Assembly (NCBI GenBank): GCA_040954595.2
Contig: CM082598.2
Span: forward strand, 3,410,001 to 3,474,000
Source of the DNA: Balanoglossus misakiensis
Lineage: Eukaryota; Hemichordata
Reading direction: 5' to 3'
Length of the DNA stretch: 64,000 nucleotides
Part shown: positions 43,986-57,956 of the stretch, in pieces
Numbering within the stretch: the first letter of the stretch is position 1
Layout: every line of letters starts with the position of its first letter
Translations under genes and position numbers: made by a program
The notes under the pieces: model-generated
The model's input: the letters and a program-made list of their open reading frames with translations, nothing else
What the model was told of the DNA's origin: nothing
Databases searched by the model: none

Positions 43986-45646
43986 AACTTGACATATCGT
44001 ACCATCTCGGTGTACCAGCAAGCATTTATGGCTTGTCATAGATAAGCTAGCCTACATGAGATGAGGCTAGACTCAAACCCTAAGACATAAACCTGTCACC
44101 ATCTCTATAGTGAAACCACCCCTCAACACAAATATGCACACGTTAATTAAAACAGTTACAACTATCACACACAAGCTCTTGTGTACTGTTTAAAAATGGT
44201 TTATCTGGGTAAAAAGACCTAGGCAAGTTTTGGATGAAAATTGTTCAACAAGATATGATGAATCATGAAGGCTGCACCAATCCCTGTCAAGAACATACAG
44301 TTTCTTTGAATGTGAAATATTTTCTTTTGATTTTGTTTTTAATTTCAGTCTTATTTTGTTTTGTTTATAACTTTTGATTTAGTTTCAATCAATGTACATT
44401 TATCAGTTTTGATTAAAATATACTGCAGCCACTTAGATATATATTGTTTGTGATGTTATTGTCCCTATCCCCTGTCTCCCCTTGCAAGTATATTTCTTGC
44501 ATAGCTTGGACTGTATTAAGATACACTTTGCAGTTCTTTGTCAATAAACTTAAAGTAAAAAATAAATAAACTTTCGTGACTGGTGATATATTTCTGAACT
44601 TACTGCACCAAACAGAGTGAACCATACCGTAAATACGAGACATATAAAAACACTGTTCCAAATTGATGTAACTAAGACAGTACTGACCTCATAACAGTAC
44701 TGCATTAAAAGACCTGGAACAGTTTGTTAAACTTTGTTGCCAATGAGCATATTTTTATTGATTTATTTATTTATTTCAAGCGCAATCAGTTCATATGTGG
44801 TTTCTAAATAAATATTTCATTTCTCAAAAGTACCATGTGTAGATTGCATTTTTATTCAACGGCACATTTTCTGAGTAGACTTTACTATAGGAAAATCCTT
44901 TATGTATTCACAGGAGTCCTGTATATATCCCCACAGATCAACCTGGAACAGTGAGAGCACCATAGATACTACAAGGATCTGTCTTCTGTGGTTTCAGCAT
45001 ACTAGCAAGTCGCATTGTTTGGTCAGGTAAACATATACAGTTCCCCTTATTTTACTACACATAATTGTCTTTAAATGCATGACTATTAATACTACATCCA
45101 TTTCATGGTACGGTATTTTACTTACATTGAACTGAACTAAAAGTACCTCATCTGATGGCATTTTCTTGATAAGAAAAAAAGTTCAAACTGACAGAAACTA
45201 GCAATCGGGGGATCTGTACAGTACTTTGGTAAAACTACACGTCATTTTGGCGCCAATTAGATTTGACTGTGAAACTAGGTCATCACATACCAGCTTTACC
45301 TTAAAATACGATTATTATCGGCAACCAGTACTGTTCATGGAATATTCCTGGCAGCCAATGTGCGTGCGTGATGTATTCCACTCAATCAAGCTTTAATCGC
45401 ATGAGCGAGTTCTTCCATGTTTTGTCTTCACAAAATTAAGGAAGAGTAATTTGCGGTGATGATTTCGCAATAATGTCAGTCGCATCCTTTATAGTTTCCA
45501 CGACCCCGAGGGAATAATTTCGTGATTACGTCAAAATAATGCCAGATGCAGATACCTGAGGATATGTATATCTTTGAATCGGTGTTATAAAATTGAGGTT
45601 ATTACAGGTTTCGAGGTAAAGCAAAGTCTGTATACACAAAAAGACG

Positions 45647-46640
45647 TTAAGGTAGTTGGAAAGGCTAGGGCGTCAGTTAAAATTTCATTTAAAAACACTG
45701 AATTTATATCTAGAAATGTATTAGAGAAAAATTAAACTCATAAAAAATTCGGGGCAATAAACGTGTAACAAGATATGGCTGGTTTTATGATACCTAATTT
45801 CATTCATCTGGCAAGGAAGCTAGGGAGCCTTATTTGAGCGCCCTCTAGGGGAAGACTTCTCCTAGGCTATGCGCACAAGGACGGGTTCCCCTAGCCAAGG
45901 GCATTTAAATGTAACTTGCAAACACTGATTCTTGCAATTTTCAACGATAGATAACCTTGCTTGTTTATTAAAGGCTGCCAAATTATGGACATTTTTGCAT
46001 TTCTAGGGAACCCGAAAAGCCAGCAGAAAAGCGTTTGACCCAGATAAATGCGATCCTTCGCCGTGAACTGCCGCTAAACTTTGCGTATTTCGCTACTTTT
46101 CTGCCCTTCGCCATAATGTAATGGTTTTTATTTGTGATTGAATAGGTATGCCAGATATTTTTTTTATCATGAAACTTTCAGGAAAGGCTCGGGACATCCC
46201 AAAGAACAATTTTACGGGACAGTTTTTTCATAAGTTTTCCCGTTGTGTTTTGGCAGCACGTTAAAGTTGTATACAAAATATCAACAAAAACTGTGTTTTC
46301 CTGAGTGATAACTTTGAAAAAAATAAGTTTTTGCTGAAAGTGTCCCATACATTGCTGGAGGGGTCGCTTCATATTAAAATGAATACAAATTATTCAATAA
46401 TTTGTGAAAACATGTCAAGATTCAATCAATATTTTGTAAAATTATGAATATTTATATTTAGGCGTATCAAATTTCATAATTTTAGCAGATATTTTTACAG
46501 TCATATTTTTCGCTCACTTTTTAGTTTGTTAAGAACACATGCTGCAAATTTCAAGTCATTATCTTTATTCTAACTTGTGAAAATAAATTCACAAACATTG
46601 AGAGAATTTGCTTCAAAAATAGCCTTTCCAACTACCTTAA
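45647..46640. mobile_element. 986 bp non-autonomous DNA transposon with TTAA flanks
   Basis: Perfect 17 bp terminal inverted repeats GGTAGTTGGAAAGGCTA (45651-45667) and TAGCCTTTCCAACTACC (46620-46636) are each bordered by TTAA (45647-45650 and 46637-46640). TTAA target duplications are used by piggyBac- and Kolobok-like transposases. There is no open frame above about 65 codons inside, so it depends on a transposase made elsewhere. Confidence 0.9.
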
Positions 46641-47099
46641 TATGTCATATCGCATTTATAAGATAATGTAACAAACATTCGTATAGGCAAAGGAAACGCA
46701 TCCGTGCAATTTGATGACCATAGAAAGCAAATGAATGGAAAACTTGTGTTGCCATGGATTTTGTTGCATAGATACAACACAGCTAGTACACATCATGAAC
46801 TATATCTGGTCAATTCTTTGTAAACTCCCACGTCAAACAGGTGTACATACAACTGATGCATGAACCATAACGTTGAGAACAGACATCCCGATATGTGCCA
46901 TTCTGACATGACGTTTTAATTTGTGGAATAAATTTTATCTTGGTGTCAGAAGTTAGCTGGGAGTGGACCTATAAATTTTTTTATGACTTGCATCAAAATA
47001 TACGCATACTAAGAGCATACTTTTTCCTGCTATGTTTCAAAATGTGCATTCGTCGAGCTCGTCTTTAAGAAAGGTTACACCTGCCATGGTTTAATGGAT

Positions 47100-47225
47100 A
47101 ATGGATGGTTGGACAGATGGACAGACAAATATACAGCCAGCTGGCCAAACATGCAGAAAAACAAATAGACGGACAGTCACAGATGGACTGACAGATAGAC
47201 AAAGACAGACACAGAAAGAGAATAC
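47100..47225. repeat. GACAGA/GATGGACA low-complexity tract
   Basis: Repeated GGACAGA, AGACAAA and ACAGATGGAC units without a strict period. Confidence 0.6.
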
Positions 47226-48739
47226 CGGTACCTGGAGATTTGACACAGAGAGTTAATATTGCACTAGCCTTTGACGTGTGCTTTTCACTATATGTAATAA
47301 AATGCTTTAATAGGTCATTTTATTACCAAACCATCACCATAAACCGTTGCGAATTACTGGGAAGATAAGCTCAAATGAAGACAGCAACGAATTGGTAGCT
47401 TGGAAGTCGAACACTAGGCATAAATCTTTCTAGAAATCCATAAAAAATCGGTCGTCTCCTTCTCGTGAGACATCAATCTTCCACACTTTTCATAATACGG
47501 TTGTCCTATCACTGCCGTAAACAGCAACATCATCGTCGTGTATTTCCGCTGTTAAAACAGTAGAAGATGGGATTTTGTGCTCCGTAAAACACATGCCACT
47601 TTCTGTTCACCCGCTGCGTTTGGTTATGCAGGTTTTATGACTATTGCAACACTGTCTTTATGAACTGGCACGGATAATATAGATAAGACCGGCACCCTTT
47701 ATCAAACACGCGATATCGCTTGCGTCATTGCGACGGACCAAAGCATTGGAAACATTAACACAATCTTTCACTGTTAGTGTTTTATTTTCTCACATGCTGT
47801 CCCACCCAATTCTGACATCAAATTGAAGTGTCCTAACTTTATTTGTATTTCTTGGATGCAAAATCTGTCAGTAAAAAGAATAAGAATTCACTTTAAAGAA
47901 CATTTGTTTCATTCTAAGTTCCAAAGTAATAAGTGTAACCCACAAACAAACTTGTCAACTTTTACAATTAACATGTGCCAAGAACAAAAGGTTCCATTCT
48001 ATCATGTAAAGTTTGTTCATGTTTTATTGTCAGTTGTTTTGGGCAGAGTTTTACGTCTCCATAGTTTGCAAGTCAAACTGACACAACATGTTCTGCTTTT
48101 CCAAATGCAGTCGGTACTTAACCATTGGTAATTAATTAAGTTATAAGCGGTTTCAATGTAATTGTAAACCACATGTTTACATTTGTACCAGTAGTTGAAT
48201 TTAACATGTACAAACATGTTAAAATGCTGTCGAGACATACTTCAACAGGGTTTCAAGGATATAAAGTGTAAATTGAAATATTATAACATGTACCTAAATT
48301 TAGAAATCATTCATATTTAATATAATAGGTAAGCTCTGTAAAGTACAGGTTAGAAAAAGTTTGATTGGAAATAAAAAAGGACATGGTGAAGTTAATAAAA
48401 TTGTGCAAGACCCGTAATATTACCAACATGCCTCAAGAGAAATAAGTGGCAAGGTGTAAATTAAAACATGTTTAAATTAATACTGTATTTCAAAATAGCT
48501 TAGGTCATGGTTCAGTCTCAACTAAGCTTATTCGTTGAAATTCGCACCACGAAGGAATGATTCAGATACTTATCATGCGTGATGTAAGGGTCTTCTGTTT
48601 GATAAGAACGAGGAAACAAACAAGCGATAACAATGTAATCTATATCACCTTGACGACAGGATACTGTTTAACGATTTACATCTATGCATTTGAAGATTAT
48701 TTTCTATGCAATGTAATTTATGAACAAAAGCTGCGTTGA

Positions 48740-49149
48740 GTACCCGCAGGTTATCAGTCTGTGGCGGATTATATTCTCCGCTGTGTTTTGATCTATGCAC
48801 CGATTTGGGGGTTGTGCATTCTGGTTTGCCGACGCGCCGTTGCCTGTAACAACGCTGTTCCGGTTGGGGCCGGGGTTCCCCCAGAGAGCGGATCCTCCAA
48901 CCCCAGCAAACGGAGCCAAGTTGCCACCTCTCTCCAGGGGGCGTGAGCGATCGCGCTGGGACAGCCAGAAAGGTGATTGCGCTATAGCTCCCTCAGTTCT
49001 GGTGGTGTGTGTTTGTGATGCGAGTGGACAATTGCACTACTTCATGTGTATACACCGCAAGATTTCACCACAGTGGTGACGGAGGGAGTTCAAGATTTAT
49101 CTTCGCCAATTCACTGGAGCGTTAGCGCGACACTACCTTAACAGAAACC
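48740..49149 (+). promoter_or_regulatory. GC-rich 5' flank of the PAN/EGF/sushi gene
   Basis: Base composition turns GC- and CpG-rich for about 300 bp (GCCGACGCGCCGTTG, GGGGCCGGGGTTCCCCC, GATCGCGCTGGG) immediately upstream of the signal-peptide ATG at 49150. Promoter or 5' UTR are the simplest explanations. No TATA box or clear start site was seen. Confidence 0.4.
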
Positions 49150-52100
49150 ATGATATTTTCTCTTCTAATGGTATTCAGCGTGGTCACGGGTAAGAACATC
49201 CTTGTACATTCAACCATAATGCTCTGATAGACTCAACTGCTACTTAACTTAGGCCTATAGAAATTTCCTGTTTTTCAAGAACTTTTAACAATTCAGAGAA
49301 CTAAATGATATCTGTGAAAGTGTACTAGCCAAACATACTCCATCATAGTACATAGGGATTAGTGCTTTGGACATAGAAATGACAGACATGCAACGTTTAA
49401 TCAATACAGCTTCAACGGTGGCTTTACTTGCATGGTGAATGTATCACTTTTGATGGCTTAGATGAGCTTAAATCTGATATCAAGGAAATGGTGGTTCATA
49501 TGCAATAGAGCGATGCGGCTTTCTGTACAGTTGATTTAATTATGGCTGCCAAAGCTTACCGCCTGCTTTTGTTCGTCCTTGGCTTTTATTTTGTCGTGAT
49601 TTCTCTTAACGAGACCCGTCCTACAGCAATTGAAGCGAGTGTCGCACCTCCTAAACAATTGAATCCACCAGTCTCACATATTCCCTTTTATCAATACGTT
49701 TAGCACAGCAAGGAAGCTTGCAACTAGCTACCCCTTCATTCACATTTCCAACCTCAGCAAAAATATTTGAGGATACGAAAGACACATTCACCATCCAGGA
49801 TCGTGTGATACACTGCAAAGAGACAAAAACCAGGAGATTTCTTAATCAAAAATCATTGATTTAAGTCCAAACATACAATCTTAACGTAAACTTCAAACAT
49901 TTAGTTGTAAAAGTTTGATCTCTGTCAGAAGTGCCAAATGACGGCGTCTTATCGTTGTTCTTATAATAACTATTAATTATTGAGATCACCCCTTAGTTCA
50001 CCATGCATATCATTGACAGAAGATTTAGGCGGTTCAGTAATGAAAAATCTTGAGAAAACCAGAGCTTGCTGAGTTTATGGATTCTAGTCATACCAAAGAC
50101 CAATCCTTCACAAACACATAATGCAATGTTTAATGCTGTAGCGTGTTCATGGTATTTTCAGTCTTACAACCTACTAGAAATCGTGAAGCTTTCCATCGTC
50201 ATTGCAAAAATCCTGGGATTATCCTTTCAAAGGTCTGTGATGGGTGACTGTAGCTTTCTGTGGCATTTTCTCCACAGAATTTTATACAGAGAGGCTAATT
50301 CACTTCATGATGGTTATACGGTACTATCAAATTGTACCTTGTGGACAGGATCACAATAAAAGTATTTTACTCAGTGCACAATGAATTTAATTACCGGTAA
50401 TATAGTTTATTATTTGACATAAATAACAGTTCTATCTCAGTAGTCCAGAAGTAATTTTAAGATCACTTGAGAAATCACATCAGATTGCAAATTCACACAA
50501 AAATTGTTCCTTAGAACTCCTCACTTCAGATATTAGTTATAAATTATGGATTCACTGAAACTTTTTCTCAGGGATATTCCCACCAGTTTACCGTACACCC
50601 TGTTGGGGGCTAAGTGTCCAAATAGTTTGCATTCGTATTAAACAGAACTTGAAAAGAACTGCTGTCTTTCTGGCCAATAATGTGTGCCTTTCAGTGATTG
50701 TGAGTGAATTGGTTGGAAGCAATTATTCTTGCTCTGAGTTTTCCAATCATTTATTGAAGTCTGCAATGTAGTGTGATATTAATGGAGCAATGAAAGAAAG
50801 ACATGAGGTGGGTTGGTCGGTTGAGGAGGAGGAGGAGGAGACAGACAGACAGATTGAGACAGAAATACAGAGGGAGTGAGTGAGCAGCCCTGTGAAATAT
50901 GGTGATATTATTACGCTATTAAATTTTGCAGTTTAGTTCACTCACAAAATTATCCCACTGTATGTCTAATCAAGAAGTTACTGGTTTGCATTCCAGTCAT
51001 TATGGGAACAGACAGTGCAAAAGAGTCTCAAAGTATCGGGGACATGTTATTATCCCGGCCTCCTTCAAACTGTCACTTGAGCTGAGCACGGCACGTCATT
51101 GTTCAAAATCTGAGCACACGACACGCGTCGTTGAAGTAACTGATGAATTTCTCAATTTGAAGTCACGGTGCAAGATTGCTTTTATTGCTCACACTCTAAT
51201 AAAACTCGTATCATGTCATGGACGTTCATTTAGACTTATAATCATTTGTTGCCAATTCAGTGTGTGCAATGGCACTCACTGGACAGGCAACAGATGATCA
51301 ACAGTTCTATCCTCACACTTTGTTTTGGATTAGAGATTTGATGAGACACTTCATATGATTGGCAGTTGTATGCAGAAGCTGTGCCCTCTGACTCTTGCAT
51401 TCTTATTGCGATGGTGTCTCGGTGTGTCAGTTCACCTAACACCCCAAATTAAATTCTACACATAAGGTAAAATCAAACTTCTAATGGACACGTCAATCAC
51501 TCCTTTGAAAGCCTTGTCTAAGGATAATTTGGAAAAAAATTGTCACGCAGTTATGCAGGTAATTTTGATACCTGTCTCCCATTTTTTTATGAACTCCCAT
51601 TGGCTTGTATGGTCAGACTGAGCTTAAGGTATTGACGTAGCAATGTAGTTGGTATTTTGAGTTTTTGTTTTCTAGAGTTAGACATTTTTAACTATATAAA
51701 TGGGTTTAATAATATTAGTGTATGTTGAATACTAGGTGCCTGTGCCTCGCCAAAGATCTCAAAATACAAGATATATGGAAAAAACTGTGAGGACGGTGCT
51801 GAAATGTGTATGGATTTACAACAGGTAGTGGTTATGTGCAGCATCCCACATAAAGTTAGCATAAAGTTTTGACAAACTTTTTGGAACATTATTCGAGTGT
51901 GCAGAAAAAGTTTTCAAAAGGTTACAAATAAGTGGCCATTTGACCAGTTTCATTAATGCTCAGCAAATAGCTATAATTGAACCTTAGCTACCGCATAGCA
52001 ATATCAAGCCAATTGCTCTTTTTCTCAGTTATGAAAATAATCATTCCATATGTGATACAGAAATACTATACTTCACTTCAATAAAAAAAACGACACATGC

Positions 52101-55100
52101 CGGTATGTGATTACTACCCTGGAAAAATCCTTTAATAAGAGAGCAATTGGAAACATCTGCGCTACAGAATACAAACAAGTTGTGCATTTCGCAGTAGAGA
52201 AAACCTCAGATGCTGTATATTTAAAGTCATGATGGCTTTTTGAAAAGGGAACAGAGGTGATGGACACCATTTGTGTTGCAATCCTGCTGCAGTACGGTGT
52301 AATCGGAAATCGTTGGTGCGAAGTAAGGGGCATAAGGCTCATTACGCCCCTAAATTGTAGCATTTTATTAAAAAATGAGATAACACAATTAAGTCTAATG
52401 TAGTCCACTTTCAGATGGTGGAACATTGTGCCCTTTCAGTCAGCGAATATTGACAATGATCCCTCGCACGAATGATTTACTCAGGCAATTTTGCTGGGCA
52501 TGATGACCATGGGTCTATTCAGCTAATCAGATGGTACAGCTCACAAATTCAAACGCCAGCGCTTTTCAGTTGTATGCGCGCATCGGTTGCCAAGGTGAAG
52601 CCAATATATATGTTGTTATACACTTTGTCGAATGTATTGTTCGGATAATTGGGAGAGTCCTGTCTGAGCGGTAATTTGAGAAAACCGATTACTTTGGATC
52701 AGTAATTTTAGTTAACAGCGTGTGAGCAACCGCTGTCGTATTGGGTAATGTTTGTCAAAATCGCCATTGATTAAGACAGCAATTCCATCTGGAACTATTT
52801 CTAAAAGACGATATCCTGTCGTTATGTCCAACCCTCGGGTTGTTTTTCTTACGCAAGGCTTGCAAATCAATCGTCTTAATAGCCTCAGTGAGCACCGGGA
52901 ATGCTGTGCTAGGCAATTCAATTTTTCTGTGGTAGTCTTCAATTTAGATCTCAACAACTTTTTATCTGGAAATGGGTTAGATGCAACGCGGAATAACATC
53001 CACATAAACATAAATACGTTTGAAAATCATTAAAATTCCCTGTTTTCTATTAAAGAGCTGTGTGCCGTGGTCTGCTTACAACATCAACCCATTGCAGATG
53101 GACCTTCAGTGCATGTGAAATCTAAAATACTGTCCAAAATATGTAATGCTACCCAAGTAGGATACATGTTGTGTAATAGGAATTCACTCTGAGGGACTGT
53201 GGAATATTTTATTTTCACTGGAATTTAATTTTGCTGAAAACAAAAAAGATGACTATTACTGAGATTTTATATGTGGTACATGTGGTTAAGTGTTGATTAG
53301 TACAGACGATGTGTATGCATCATGTCCAGTGGTCGGCCTGGCCTGTTCACCTATTAAAATTAAGAGCAAGTTACAGGGCAGTATGCATAAGGTACCAATT
53401 TTGATAAGGCAAAATGCAACAGGCCTGTCTATTTGATTATGCATGTGGGCTGTGGGTTACAAGAACCGTTAAATTGAATTTTGATTCCGCCTGAATTGTG
53501 TCATATGATGCAATTAAAGTCTTGTAGGATGACCTAGTCACACATTTGTGTGACAAATCGTACACCTGTCACAGCAATTTTCTCTGTTTCTTTTAAATGT
53601 GCGTGTGCTTCAATTTCATTAGCGCGGTTACTTCCTGCAATTTGTTAGACGTTGCGTGGAGTCTGAGTCAATTGGTGGGACCTTGTTCAGTGTCCTTGCC
53701 GGTAGGTTCACCCTCCACAGGGGCTGCTGTAGAATACATGGCGCCAGTAGCAGTCAATAAAAGCCAACTTTCAGTATTCAATAATTTATCATAGATTTAA
53801 GTATAATATACAGTGTGCGGGAAAGTGAATTTGATATATATCTGCAACTTGAGCCATAAATTACATAACATATCAAGATCCTACTGACTGATGTCTCGTC
53901 TGAGAAAGTGCTAGTTAAATTCACATACATGAAATACGTTTTGCTATGTTCTACGGAAACTTTTGCAAAGTGTTTCCAACGATCACTGTGTGATTCATAT
54001 CGACAGTTAAACCATATATGGATTAGATGCATTGATTTACGACGTCTAAATCTGTTAGGAAGGGGACACAATTGAAAAGCATATAAAAAAGGATTCATAG
54101 ATTTTTCTACGTGATGTGCGGCAAAATATAAATCTATCATCTTTCCTTGTAAAGATTTGTCAATTTAAAACCAGAGAGAGAAATACCTCTAAGCGTCAAC
54201 AGACTAGTTGCAAATCACGTATCTGGAGCAGGTGTTGAAATTGATTAGATGTTAAACAATAGTGAAATCAATAAGACACGTAGAAGACTACAGAAATCGA
54301 TAAAACTTGTTTTCGTCCATTGAAAATCTCATCTTGGGTAGATCTTACGGCGTTAATGTTGTTTCTTAACCCTCCTAAATCGTTAATGATCACTTTGTTA
54401 AGTAAGTTTAAATGTATTATCGACGCAGATTGTTTGATGGATGTGTTTAGATCGCAATCGGATATTTAACCCTTGAGGAATAGTAATACCATGCATTTCA
54501 CGCTGTTTCATTTTACCTGTGTCACAATCGTTCAGATGGAGTTTGCTTATGAGATATAGACCAATGATATGTGTTGGGGAAAGGTTTATGGTATGGATCC
54601 AGTACTGGGTAATATATCTGACTTTAATATGAATGTAAAATATTTTTGCCTTTTTTCAATAATTCAGACTTAGGACACTTAATATTTTTCCTGATAGGTA
54701 CAATTTAATTTTCAGGTAAGAATATTTTATAATATCCCAAGCAAGCTGAGTGCTGAGCTGTTCTAAGAAAATCATCATTAGCATCTAATGATTTTGTCAT
54801 CATTTATCACTGTAAGCGTTTGGTCAAGCGAGGAACGCGAAAAACAACCGCTGTATTGAACATGCAGTTCCACACATTCCTTATGGTCTCTCAGCTGCAA
54901 CCATAGCAACGGCACAGATTCACACATAATTGGTTTCATTGATTTTGTGTCAAAATCACAAATGGAATTCCTGTGGTACAGGTACAGGATGTTCCAAATT
55001 CATCAACTATGCGGAAACTTTTCAGACAAAAAAACTGTCATGGATGTAATTAAGTCATCTTTGCATACAAATTAACAATATTTTGATATGCACAGACTAG

Positions 55101-57880
55101 AAGCTAGGATTACTATGAGAAGTACATTGTTTGTCCTTCATGTTCCTTACTTGTACCTTAATTACTCGACAGAGTGAGTGCTATAAGCTCAATAAGTGTT
55201 GCCGACAACAATATTCATCGGAAAAACAGGCACTTGGTTGCACATTACAGTTTCAGGTTTCAAAGCACATGTTTACAGAGAGCTTTTGACCTGAGTCCTT
55301 GTAAAAGTACTATTAATTACATTCCACACTTTAAGTGTCAGCGTCAACACTAATACTTTAATAATACTAAACTCATTCCGACTACTCTAAATCCCCATTG
55401 TTCCCATCGTAAGAAACACAAAGACACTGGCTGTAGCACCGTGCGGCTAACTGTACTGAGGGACATACGAAACCCATTCAATTCTCCGCTATATTAAAAA
55501 ATTTTCCAGAGTCATTTCCAGAAAAGAATGCAATACAGGTACCCATCACCTAGTGAAAGAAAAGCAATATGTGCAGTTTTTCTTAAAAGAGTGAAATACA
55601 TACTCAAAATATTGGCAGATTTGATATTAACTGATTTTCCAACACAAAAACAACCATTGATTGGAAGTGTTGTGTTTAATTTAAACAGATATTAGTTTAA
55701 TGTTTCCTAGAAATAATGCAAAATTGAAGTACATGTATTTTTTTCATAATTATTTTCTACATCTAACCATCATTATGCCTCTGGTTTGGGTAAAGTAATA
55801 AAGCACCGTCAAAAAAGATGTTATTGAAGGATTTGAACATTTGTATGATGAATTTGTGTGATGAAAAAAGAGAATATGTAATGGCTGAAAGTATATAACT
55901 GACGGCGATAAACAAGCATGCCAGAGCACATGTTAAAGTGTAACTGAATATTAGTTATAATCGTTGTTAGACGAAGAAAGCTGCGAATTGCATGATGGAG
56001 GTCGAACAGCAGAGGACATTGCAGTAATTTATTAAATATGATGGATGCAAAATTCAAAAGAGGAGAAAGGTTGTCCATATGGTGAATGTATTGTTTGTGT
56101 GTACTTTTGTGGGGAAAAATTAATGAATAATGTATTGGACAGCAATATTTGCATAATCCTTTAACTATCTTTCATGTCATTCTGCACATTAAGTCTTGTG
56201 GTGATAAATAGTAGTTTAGCAAAAAAAGACCTGTGCTTTCAACAACTATAATAATTTGTGTATATCCATCTGCGATTATCGTAGCATTGCATTCTTGTGT
56301 CACTTATAATCCCCATTTTAACCTCAACAGTTCACTGCTAACCCACTTATAATCAGTGAACAACACTCTTGTTATTCTCATCACGAATACTAAATTTGTT
56401 ATATTCCTTCATCAAACTAATTCATGTCCATTGAGTTAATCCTATGACCCAGACGAAAATATTATGCAATTGCCAAATTAATACTGTGACAACAAATCAT
56501 TTCCGGGCGATGATTACACTTTAACCCCTGTAAGAGATATTTAATGATTGACAAAATAAATATTAGATGTTAGCAAATGAGTCTCATTTTTCATAAATGT
56601 GGCCATTACTGTTTTGCTGTGGTAAACCATTATTTACAGCAACTAATGTGAAGGATGTTCTTTCAGACGAAAGACGCAATTTAGAGGTTGACTGAATAGA
56701 TGATAGATGTTGGAGACCTTGGAGCTGATTTATATTAAGGTGTGGAGAATTCCCTTAGTCCCTCCAACCAACTCTGTTGAATGGAATGCTCTTTATGAGA
56801 GATATGTTTTGAATTTTTGAATTCAGGAGTACCTTACGAAAGTTTATTCTCAGTGGCATTAATGCTTAGTCGGAAGAATGAAAACAGACGGGTTAGGGAT
56901 TCAAACTCTTTCACGCTGTACTGAAAATAAGCTGAATGTGTGTTGTCGCTGCTTTTGAATAAAAATGTCCCATTTCATGTACCATATGTCGGTAATTGAT
57001 AAACGATATGTAATTGCCAAAACTGCACTCTCTTGATGGGCACATGCCATCCAAGGTGATGGCAGTGTTAATAGTGTAATCTTGACCCAATATGTGAAGC
57101 ATTTGCAGGAATAAAAAACATTCTTCCTAATTGACAGGTTTTAAAGAAAAACATCTTCTTCACACAAGAAGAAAAAGTTTCACAATTAATGAACCCCATA
57201 TAGCAAGATGCATAAGATACAAAAATAGTGTGTTAAAAATTGTCGCTGAGTCTATATGTAGACCTGTATATATATAGCGCTTCATGTAAGTTTACTGAAC
57301 AATTTTACTCTCCTTACTACCATGGTAATCTGGAGGATGTATTACGTTATGGATTAAACGTGATCAGGATTTTTCTGTGAGCAGTTTAATAAGCAGTTGA
57401 ACCAATAAGTACAGAGCAAGACAAAATAGCCAACCTGACACACCTTGCAACCAGCTTTATCAGTGAATCTGCACATTCAGTAATTATGAACCAGATATGA
57501 ATTAAATAGGCTCCCATGTTTTTGTAAAGGGTTGAGACTTATGTGAATGATTTTGTACGAAAATGCCAAATGCAAAATTATTTGTGTGTGAACACGGGAG
57601 CTAAAACTAGCGACCAGACAAAGCTGAGAGGAATTGTAGGCAAATAATGTAGACATGTAAACAGACGTTAACGATCTCGTGTCCAGGAAGTGCAGTGATA
57701 TTGGAGTGACAGTAAACCATCATTATTACAAGAACGGTCTGTAGTTAGTGTCGCTGCTTGATGTCAAGTAAAAGTCTCAAATAATTCAAGCATTGAATAT
57801 ATAAACGTAAAACGAAATAAAAGTGCATGGCTCGCTTCTGCATGTTAATTGCCATTGCGACGATACCGTTTAAATTAAGT

Positions 57881-57956
<76 letters not shown>

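Larger units (their letters stand above)
42747..49149. other. 6.4 kb intergenic region
   Basis: It holds the CHMP2A 3' UTR at its start and, at its end, the probable promoter of the PAN/EGF/sushi gene. Between them are an AT-rich tandem array (43740-43985), a 986 bp TTAA-flanked transposon (45651-46636) and GACAGA-rich simple sequence (47100-47225). No gene was recognised; the open frames are short and unstructured. Confidence 0.6.
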
